The notes under the pieces: model-generated
Databases searched by the model: none
The model's input: the letters and a program-made list of their open reading frames with translations, nothing else
Told to the model about the DNA's origin: nothing
Source of the DNA: Clostridium sp. C2-6-12
GTDB taxonomy: Bacteria; Bacillota; Clostridia; Clostridiales; Clostridiaceae
DNA: 64,000 bases
Direction: 5' to 3'
Assembly: GCF_009928485.1 (NCBI RefSeq)
Contig: NZ_JAABNP010000001.1
Location: forward strand, 1 to 64,000
Made by a program: the position numbers and the translations under genes
Part shown: positions 57,035 through 64,000 of the stretch, piece by piece
Position numbering within the stretch: the stretch's first letter is position 1
How the letters are laid out: every line of letters begins with the position of its first letter

Positions 57035-59179
57035 ATGAATAAGAAAACATTAGATTATGAAGCAAAGATAGAAGAAATAATAAAGGAATTAACTATAGAA
57101 GAAAAGGCAGCAATGATCCATGGCAATGGACTTTTTAGAACTGGAGGAGTTGAAAGATTTAATATACCACCAGTAAAAATGTCTGATGGACCTATGGGAG
57201 TAAGAAATGAATTCCCCGATGATAGTTGGATGCCAATAGGGAATTCAGATGATTATGTTACATATCTACCTTGTAATACAGCTTTAGCAGCAACTTGGAA
57301 TAAGAATTTGGCTTTTGAAGCAGGAGTAGTTTTAGGAAATGAAGCTAGAGGAAGAGGCAAGGATATAATATTAGGACCTGGAATTAATATAGTTAGAAGT
57401 CCTCTCTGTGGAAGAAACTTTGAATATATGTCTGAGGATCCATACTTAACTGGGCAAATGGCAGTGCCTCTTATTAAAGGAATTCAGGAAAATAATGATG
57501 TTGCAGCTTGTGTAAAGCATTTTGCAGTAAATAATCAAGAAACTGAAAGACTAAATGTTGAAGTTGAAATTGATGAAAGAACCTTAAGAGAAATATATTT
57601 ACCGGCCTTTGAAGCAGCAGTAAAAGAGGGAAATAGTTATTCTATAATGACTGCATATAATAAACTATTTGGTTATTATTGTTCACATAGCGAGTATTTA
57701 ATTAAAGAAATACTAGAAGAAGAATGGGGCTTTGATGGTGTTGTTGTATCAGACTGGGGAGCAGTTCATGATACAGTAGAAGCAGCCGTTGCTGGTATGA
57801 ATATAGAAATGAATGTAACTTATAATTTTGATGATTATTTCTTTGCAAAGCCTTTAGTAGAAGCAGTAAAAGCAGGAAAAGTAAGCGAAGAAGTAGTAGA
57901 TGAAAAAATTAGAAGAATTTTAAGAATGATGTACAAGATAAATGTATTTTCAGAAGATAGAAAAAGAGGTGTTTATAATTCACCAAAGCACAGAGAAAGG
58001 ACATTGGATGTTGCAAGAGAATCAATAGTTTTACTTAAAAATGAAAATAAAATACTTCCATTAAAGGATAAGAAAATAAAGACTTTAGCAGTAATAGGTG
58101 AAAATGCAAACTTAATACATTCAAATGGCGGTGGAAGTGCTGAAATAAAAGCTTTATATGAAGTGACTCCATTACTTGGAATAAAAAGTAGATTAGGTGG
58201 TAATACAGAAGTTAAATATGCAAAAGGTTATGGTCCAGATAAGACTAAGAAAGAAGTATTAATAAAAGAAGCTGTTGAATTAGCTAAAACTTCTGATGCT
58301 GTAATTATAATTGGAGGCTTAAAGCATACAAATGATGAGTTGAAGTTAGAAAACAATGCTCTTTCAGTATCAAAGGATGAAGAAATAAAGTACTATGTTG
58401 ATAGTGAAGGTTATGATAAAACAGATTTAGATCTCCCTTATAACCAAGATGAACTTATTAAGAAAGTGTTAGAAGTTAATGAAAATGCTATTGTAGTAAT
58501 GCTTTCTGGAGCACCAGTTAAAATGACTAATTGGATAGACGATGCTAATACAGTTGTTCAAACTTGGTATAACGGAATGGAGGGGGGAAATGCACTTGCT
58601 GAAGTGTTATTTGGAGATGTTAATCCGTCAGGTAAACTCCCTGTTACCTTCCCAAGAGAATTAGAAGATTGTCCTGCACATAAGTTAGGAGAATTCCCTG
58701 GTGGAAAGACAGTTAAATATTCAGAAGGAATATATGTTGGATATAGATATTTTGAAACCTTTGAGATAGAGCCATTATTCTGCTTTGGACATGGCCTTTC
58801 TTATACAAGCTTTCAATATGAAGCTTTAGAGGTATCAGCAAAAGAATCAGCAGAAGAGGTTGATGTAAATCTCAAATTCAAAGTTACAAATACAGGTGAT
58901 AAACCAGGAGCCGAAACAGCTCAAATATATGTGAGAGATATAGAAGCATCAGTGGAAAGACCTAAATTAGAATTAAAAGGGTTTGATAAGGTTTATTTAG
59001 AAGTTGGTGAAACTAAAGAAATTGAAATTAAATTAAATAAAAAGTCCTTGGCTTTCTATGGCGTTGAAGACAAAAAGTGGATTGTTGAACCAGGAGTATT
59101 TGAAATACTTGTTGGAAGTTCCTCTAAAGATATTAGATTAAAAAAGGAATTTAACATAAATTCAAATTATAAATTTTAA
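57035..59179 (+). CDS. GH3 beta-glycosidase
   Basis: A 714-residue family 3 enzyme. The N-terminal barrel (about 20-310) holds KMSDGPMGVR, GPGINIVRSPLCGRNFEYMSEDPYL, CVKHFAVNNQE and the nucleophile D240 in VVVSDWG. The second domain (about 335-570) and a C-terminal fibronectin-like domain (about 615-700) follow. No signal peptide, so it is cytoplasmic. Family members are beta-glucosidases, xylosidases or N-acetylglucosaminidases; the three-domain form favours glucosidase or xylosidase. Confidence 0.9.
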   Translation: MNKKTLDYEAKIEEIIKELTIEEKAAMIHGNGLFRTGGVERFNIPPVKMSDGPMGVRNEFPDDSWMPIGNSDDYVTYLPCNTALAATWNKNLAFEAGVVLGNEARGRGKDIILGPGINIVRSPLCGRNFEYMSEDPYLTGQMAVPLIKGIQENNDVAACVKHFAVNNQETERLNVEVEIDERTLREIYLPAFEAAVKEGNSYSIMTAYNKLFGYYCSHSEYLIKEILEEEWGFDGVVVSDWGAVHDTVEAAVAGMNIEMNVTYNFDDYFFAKPLVEAVKAGKVSEEVVDEKIRRILRMMYKINVFSEDRKRGVYNSPKHRERTLDVARESIVLLKNENKILPLKDKKIKTLAVIGENANLIHSNGGGSAEIKALYEVTPLLGIKSRLGGNTEVKYAKGYGPDKTKKEVLIKEAVELAKTSDAVIIIGGLKHTNDELKLENNALSVSKDEEIKYYVDSEGYDKTDLDLPYNQDELIKKVLEVNENAIVVMLSGAPVKMTNWIDDANTVVQTWYNGMEGGNALAEVLFGDVNPSGKLPVTFPRELEDCPAHKLGEFPGGKTVKYSEGIYVGYRYFETFEIEPLFCFGHGLSYTSFQYEALEVSAKESAEEVDVNLKFKVTNTGDKPGAETAQIYVRDIEASVERPKLELKGFDKVYLEVGETKEIEIKLNKKSLAFYGVEDKKWIVEPGVFEILVGSSSKDIRLKKEFNINSNYKF

Positions 59180-59222
59180 ATATCATAGAAGAGATTAAAG
59201 ATTATAAATTTATAATAAGTAT

Positions 59223-59263
59223 TATAGAAAAGTCTAAAAATTAATTTTTTAGACTTTTCTATA
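59223..59263. terminator. Terminator after the GH3 gene
   Basis: TATAGAAAAGTCTAAAAA (59223-59240) pairs with 59246-59263 without mismatch, an 18-bp AT-rich stem. Confidence 0.8.
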
Positions 59264-59304
59264 CATTAAAAAACTAACTTATATATTATAAGGGGGAAGG
59301 TTAG

Positions 59305-61665
59305 GTGCAAAAGGAAATAAGCAAAGACAGCAGACTAAAATTGTGGTATGAAAAGCCAGCAAATGAATGGATAGAAGCACTTCCATTAGGAAATGGAAGA
59401 CTTGGAAGTATGGTATTTGGAAAGGTCTCCAAAGAAAGAATTCAACTAAATGAGGATACATTGTGGACAGGTGGGCCTATAAAAAAAGAAAACTGTGGAT
59501 TATTTTTAGATAATTTGGATAGGGTAAGAGAATTAATGTTTCATGGAGAATATGTTAAGGGACAAGAAATAATGAATGATAAATTACTTGGTCCATGGAA
59601 TGAATCATATGTTCCTATGGGAAATTTATATTTAGATTTTGATAACCATGATGTGTATGAGGAATATAATAGAGAGTTAGATTTAGAAGAAGGACTTGTA
59701 AGAGTTAATTATAAAATAAATGGAGTTGAATTTAGTAGGACAATATTTATTTCATCACCAGATAATGCGATTATTATTAAGCTTACTGCTAGTGAAAAGG
59801 GAAAATTAACTTTTAATGCATCTTTAGATAGTCTTTTAAGATTTGAGACAAAATCTATAAATGAAAATTCAATAGTTTTAAAAGGAAAAGCGCCAATACA
59901 TGCAGCACCTTCTTATACAGACGAAGAAAATCCAATTATTTATGATGAAGAAGGAAAAAGAGGAATGGATTTTCAAATTGTATTAGATGCAAAGGTTTGT
60001 AATGGGAATATAAGTTCTGAAAATGGAATTCTAAAGGTTAAAGCAGCAGATAGTGTATTAATAAAAATTATAGCTCATACAAGCTTTAATGGTTTTAAGC
60101 ATGAACCTGGAACAGAAGGCAAAGATACAGATCTACTTTGCAAGGAAACTTTAGAAAAAATTAATCATAAAACATTTGAAGAGTTTTACTCAACACATTT
60201 AAAGAAATATAAAGCTTTATTTAGTAGAGTAGAGTTTAATTTAGGTCAAGACGAAAAGTACATAATCCCAACTAATGAGAGATTAGAAAAGGTTATTGAG
60301 GGTGAAGAGGATCTAGCTTTGATTCCATTATATTTTCAATATGGCAGATATCTTTTAATATCTAGTTCTAGAAAAGGAACTCAGCCAGCTAATCTTCAAG
60401 GAATTTGGAATGAGAATTTAAGGCCTGCTTGGAGTAGTAATTATACAACTAATATAAATGTGGAAATGAATTATTGGCCAGCAGAAATATGTAATTTATC
60501 TGAATGTCATGAACCTTTGTTTAAAATGATAAAGGAAATATCAGAAGTTGGTTGTGAAACAGCAAAGCTAAGATATGGCTGCAAGGGATGGACAGCAAAT
60601 CATAATGTAGACTTGTGGAGGCAGACAGCACCAGCAGGAGGCAGTGTTGAATGGGCATATTGGCCTATGGCAGGAGCATGGCTATGTAGCCATCTTTGGG
60701 GGCACTATGAATTTACTCAAGATAAGGAATTCTTAAAGGAAGTTTATCCAACCATGAAGGAGGCAGCAGTCTTTTTATTAGATTGGTTAATAAGTGATGA
60801 AAATGGATATTTAGTAACTTGCCCATCAATTTCGCCAGAAAATAATTTTATTACGGAAGCTGGAGAAAAATGTTCACCAAGTATTGCAGCTACAATGGAT
60901 ATGGCAATTACAAGAGAGTTATTTACTAATTGTATTAAATCAATAGAGATTTTAGAGAATGACTTAGAATTTGGTGAAAAATTAAAATTAGCAAAAAAAA
61001 AATTATATCCTTATAAAATAGGAAAGCATGGTCAATTACAGGAATGGTTTAAAGATTTTGATGAATTTGAAATAGGTCATAGGCATTTATCTCATTTATT
61101 TGGACTATATCCTGGTAGTGACATAAATGAAGAAAACACAAAGGATTTCCTTGAAGCTAGTAGAGTATCTTTAGAAAGAAGATTAAGCAATGGAGGAGGT
61201 CATACAGGGTGGAGCTGTGCTTGGGTGGTTAATTTATTTGCAAGACTTAAGGATTCTAAAGCAGCATATGAATATCTAATGATTTTATTTAGGAAATTAA
61301 CTTTTTCAAATCTATTTAATGTATGCCCACCATTTCAGATTGATGGAAATTTTGGAGGTACAGCAGCTATTGGAGAAATGCTTTTACAAAGTCATGAAGG
61401 ATATATTAATTTACTTCCTGCTATTCCTAAAGAGTGGGAAACTGGTTCTATAAAAGGACTTAAAGCTAGAGGTGGTTTTGAAGTAGATATGGAATGGAAA
61501 AATGGAAAGCTAATCAAGGCAGAAGTTACATCAAAAGCAGGAGCGCTATGCAGGATAAAAGCAGTTAAAGATATTTCGGTTGATGTAGATTTTAAGTATA
61601 TTAAAGAGAACTTAATAGAATTCTCTACAAACAAAAATGAGAAGTATAGTATTATGTTTAATTAA
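59305..61665 (+). CDS. GH95 alpha-L-fucosidase or alpha-L-galactosidase
   Basis: A 786-residue family 95 enzyme. The N-terminal beta domain (about 10-270) begins [22 protein letters not shown]; the helical barrel holds [32 protein letters not shown] (the catalytic Asn pair), CPSISPEN with the general acid glutamate, and [12 protein letters not shown] with the aspartate. The start is a GTG at 59305 behind GGGGGAAGG. No signal peptide. Family members remove alpha-1,2-fucose from plant xyloglucan or host glycans, or alpha-L-galactose; which applies here is open. Confidence 0.9.
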   Translation: MQKEISKDSRLKLWYEKPANEWIEALPLGNGRLGSMVFGKVSKERIQLNEDTLWTGGPIKKENCGLFLDNLDRVRELMFHGEYVKGQEIMNDKLLGPWNESYVPMGNLYLDFDNHDVYEEYNRELDLEEGLVRVNYKINGVEFSRTIFISSPDNAIIIKLTASEKGKLTFNASLDSLLRFETKSINENSIVLKGKAPIHAAPSYTDEENPIIYDEEGKRGMDFQIVLDAKVCNGNISSENGILKVKAADSVLIKIIAHTSFNGFKHEPGTEGKDTDLLCKETLEKINHKTFEEFYSTHLKKYKALFSRVEFNLGQDEKYIIPTNERLEKVIEGEEDLALIPLYFQYGRYLLISSSRKGTQPANLQGIWNENLRPAWSSNYTTNINVEMNYWPAEICNLSECHEPLFKMIKEISEVGCETAKLRYGCKGWTANHNVDLWRQTAPAGGSVEWAYWPMAGAWLCSHLWGHYEFTQDKEFLKEVYPTMKEAAVFLLDWLISDENGYLVTCPSISPENNFITEAGEKCSPSIAATMDMAITRELFTNCIKSIEILENDLEFGEKLKLAKKKLYPYKIGKHGQLQEWFKDFDEFEIGHRHLSHLFGLYPGSDINEENTKDFLEASRVSLERRLSNGGGHTGWSCAWVVNLFARLKDSKAAYEYLMILFRKLTFSNLFNVCPPFQIDGNFGGTAAIGEMLLQSHEGYINLLPAIPKEWETGSIKGLKARGGFEVDMEWKNGKLIKAEVTSKAGALCRIKAVKDISVDVDFKYIKENLIEFSTNKNEKYSIMFN

Positions 61666-61735
61666 GTTTTATAGAAATAAATTAGTTATTTATAGTGTAA
61701 AATGAAAATTTATTTACATTTATAAGGAGAAGAAT

Positions 61736-63490
61736 ATGGTTAGTAGTATATTTATGAAAAAGGTAACTAAAGAAAAGCCAAGAAAAGTAATAAAATTTGA
61801 TGAGATTTTAGATAAAATGCCTATTAAGAAAAGATTATTTACTTCATTTGTAATAATTCTAATAATTTCAAATTTAGCAAGTATATTAGGATTGGTATTC
61901 TTACAAAAAACTAATAGTGATTATAATAATGCCTTGATGAATTATGGCTTTGCACAAGGTGAAATAGGTAAATTTGGGATGGAAGTTGAAAATATTAGTG
62001 CTATAGTGAGAGATATTTTAACCATAGAAGATTCAAATGAAAAAGCTATTGCAAAGAAGAAGCTTGAAAAGAGTTTTAAGGTTATAGATGAAACATTGCC
62101 ACTATTAGAAAGTAAAAGTATTTCTAAAGAAGAAGTTGATAATTTAAATAAAATAAAAGACAATGTTGAAAAATATAAAACAGTAGCAACTGAAGTTACT
62201 TCATCATCGGCCCAAGGGAAAAATGAAGATGCAATAAATACATTTAGAGTTAAAGGAAATGTACGTGCTGATGAAACTATGAGGAGTATAGGCACTCTTA
62301 TGGAAACAAAAATTCAAGTAGGAAACGAATTGGCGAATAAGCTTATGGTATTAAAAATAATATCTATAATAACAATTATAATAGCCTTGGCAGCAGGAAT
62401 TGGATTAACAATCTTTTTGGCTAAATATCTTTCAGGGAAAATTTCTAATCCTATAAAGGAAATGGTAGGAATATCAAAGAAATTAGCTAAGGGTAACTTA
62501 GATATTACAGTGGAGATAAAATCACAAGATGAATTTGGAGAACTAGCAGCTTCATTTTCAGAAATGATAAATAATCTTAAAGCTTATATTCAAGATTTGG
62601 CTAAGGTTTTAGGAAATATTGAAAAGGGAAATTTAGATGTTGTTACAGGTCAAAATTATGAAGGTAATTTTATTGAAATGAAAACATCTATAGATAATAT
62701 AATAATCTCTTTAAATTCAATATTCCAGGAAATTAGAGAGGCATCAAGCCAAGTTAATGGAGGAGCAGAACAAGTATCAGTAACAGCGCAAACCTTATCA
62801 GAAGGAGCTGTAGAACAAACAGATTCAATAGAGGAACTTTCTTCTTTTATTCAAGAGGTAAGCGAACAGGTTAATGCTAATGCAAGAAATGCAGACACTG
62901 CTAATGATCTTTCGGTTAATTTTACTAAGATCGTTGAGAATAGTAATTTACAGATGAGTGATATGTTAAAGGCAATGGATAATATATATTTATGTTCCAG
63001 TGATATAGGCAAGATTATAAACGATATTGATGCAATTGCAGAACAAACAAATTTATTAGCTTTAAATGCTGCAATTGAAGCAGCAAGAGCAGGGGAGGCA
63101 GGGAAAGGCTTTGCAGTTGTAGCAGATGAAGTGAGAAAATTATCTGCTCAAAGTGCAGAAGCAGCTCAAAAGACAAATAAGCTTATTAAAGACTCAATTC
63201 GAGCAGTAGAAGAAGGAAAAGATCTAGCAGATAGTGCAGTAAAAAACTTATCAGAAGTGGTTAATGAGGTTAAAAAGTCAACTGAAGTTATTACTAAAAT
63301 TGCAGCTGCATCAGAAGAACAAGCAAAATCAATTGAACAGATGAGCAAAAGGGTAGTTAAGATAGCGGACGTTGTTTATAGAAATTCTTCCACAGCAGAA
63401 GAAAGTGCAGCAGCAAGTGAAGAATTGGCAGCTCAGGCAGAAACCTTGAGTTCAAGGTTAAAAGATTTTAAGCTTAAGGCATCTATATAA
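61736..63490 (+). CDS. Methyl-accepting chemotaxis protein
   Basis: The 584-residue chemoreceptor has two transmembrane helices (about 36-56 and 203-228) around a helical outer sensor (4HB-type, about 57-200), a HAMP region (about 230-285), and a long helical signalling domain with the universal tip [32 protein letters not shown] (read here in parts). Gln/Glu methylation sites appear in the flanking helices. AAGGAGA precedes the ATG. Its place among glycosidase genes suggests that it reports a related sugar or its binding protein; this is inference. Confidence 0.92.
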   Translation: MVSSIFMKKVTKEKPRKVIKFDEILDKMPIKKRLFTSFVIILIISNLASILGLVFLQKTNSDYNNALMNYGFAQGEIGKFGMEVENISAIVRDILTIEDSNEKAIAKKKLEKSFKVIDETLPLLESKSISKEEVDNLNKIKDNVEKYKTVATEVTSSSAQGKNEDAINTFRVKGNVRADETMRSIGTLMETKIQVGNELANKLMVLKIISIITIIIALAAGIGLTIFLAKYLSGKISNPIKEMVGISKKLAKGNLDITVEIKSQDEFGELAASFSEMINNLKAYIQDLAKVLGNIEKGNLDVVTGQNYEGNFIEMKTSIDNIIISLNSIFQEIREASSQVNGGAEQVSVTAQTLSEGAVEQTDSIEELSSFIQEVSEQVNANARNADTANDLSVNFTKIVENSNLQMSDMLKAMDNIYLCSSDIGKIINDIDAIAEQTNLLALNAAIEAARAGEAGKGFAVVADEVRKLSAQSAEAAQKTNKLIKDSIRAVEEGKDLADSAVKNLSEVVNEVKKSTEVITKIAAASEEQAKSIEQMSKRVVKIADVVYRNSSTAEESAAASEELAAQAETLSSRLKDFKLKASI

Positions 63491-63658
63491 GGAAAAGCAA
63501 AATACCATAATATATTGGTAAATTACGAAATGAACTCTTGTATGTTTTAGTTAATAATAGAACAATAAGGTGTGTATATAATCAAGCTAAACTTAATGCT
63601 AGATAAAAATTTAAATAAATATTAAATTAACATAATTTAGATTTGAAGAGGTAAGAAA

Positions 63659-64000
63659 ATGTATAAAAAAATTGATTTAAGCGGTATATGGAGTTTTCAA
63701 CTAGATGAAGAAAAGTTAGGTGCAAAAGTGCCATTTAATGATACGATTATGTTACCTGGAACAACTTCTTATTACAAAAAAGGAAAGAAAAATAATAATA
63801 CTGAACTTGGTTGTTTAACCGAAGAATATAAATTTGAAGGATATGCATGGTTTTCAAAGACTATTCATATTTCAGAGGAGATTTTAGACAAGAATTGTGT
63901 TTTATTTTTAGAAAGAACACGTGTCACAACTATTTGGATAAACGGAATTGAAGTTGGAACACAAAACAGTCTTTCAACTCCACATGTTTATGATATAACA
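63659..64000 (+). CDS. GH2 family glycosidase, N-terminal part (cut by window end)
   Basis: The first 114 residues of an enzyme begin MYKKIDLSGIWSFQLDEEK at the ATG in 63659, behind AAGAGGTAAG. The sequence is the sugar-binding jelly-roll of family 2: LPGTTSYYKKG, FEGYAWFSKTIHIS, LFLERTRVTTIWINGIEVG and the STPHVYDIT end. Family 2 includes beta-galactosidases, glucuronidases and mannosidases; the catalytic part is outside the window, so the substrate is open. Confidence 0.8.
   Translation, partial: MYKKIDLSGIWSFQLDEEKLGAKVPFNDTIMLPGTTSYYKKGKKNNNTELGCLTEEYKFEGYAWFSKTIHISEEILDKNCVLFLERTRVTTIWINGIEVGTQNSLSTPHVYDIT

Noticed and set aside
49538-64000. Horizontal island or prophage-borne origin of the sugar locus
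   Set aside because: No integrase, transposase, tRNA or boundary repeats are visible, and base composition looks like the rest of the window.

Overview
The window is low-GC, AT-rich DNA from a clostridium. Gene order, protein sequences and the butyrate genes ptb-buk place it in Clostridium sensu stricto, close to the C. beijerinckii group of butyrate and solvent producers. The species call is inference from remembered sequence similarity. Almost all genes run on the plus strand, have strong AGGAGG-type ribosome binding sites, and use TTG or GTG starts fairly often.

Region 1 (1-21.2 kb) is the ribosomal protein superoperon: the end of tuf with its terminator, a strong promoter and a folded leader, then S10-spc genes rpsJ to secY, adk, map, a KOW-domain protein, infA and rpmJ. 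A second promoter and leader precede rpsM-rpsK-rpsD-rpoA-rplQ. Next come the energizing module of an ECF vitamin transporter (ecfA1-ecfA2-ecfT), truA, and rplM-rpsI behind their own promoter and an L13-type leader. Several proteins (S14, S4, L36, L24, Adk) carry zinc-type cysteine sets.

Region 2 (21.5-37.6 kb) holds housekeeping and envelope genes: cwlD, a 55-residue membrane protein on the minus strand, the two subunits of a class I fumarate hydratase, a YitT-family membrane protein, a TPR protein, an OmpR/histidine kinase pair, class I ribonucleotide reductase (nrdA-nrdB) with two NrdR-like boxes in the promoter, ptsI, a second TPR membrane protein, a SleB-like cell wall hydrolase and a secreted wall-binding protein with three beta-trefoil-like repeats. 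The spacers hold unusual repeats and hairpins, notably between nrdA and nrdB and upstream of the fumarase genes.

Region 3 (37.8-49.5 kb) has cdaA-cdaR (c-di-AMP synthesis), an FAD-dependent dehydrogenase, ptb-buk (butyryl-CoA to butyrate with ATP formation), an HD-domain protein, folP and a fused folB-folK, an AIM24-family protein, a TrpR-like regulator and glmM. In Bacillus cdaA, cdaR and glmM are adjacent; here about 8 kb separates them.

Region 4 (49.5-64.0 kb) is an accessory carbohydrate locus: a YesL-type membrane protein, a divergent AraC regulator, GH39, an LplB/LplC-type ABC importer with its lipoprotein, GH3, GH95, a chemoreceptor and the start of a GH2 enzyme. No ATPase gene is present, and the glycosidases lack signal peptides. 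The picture is import of short plant-type oligosaccharides followed by cleavage in the cytoplasm. No mobile element, tRNA, rRNA or CRISPR array was found.
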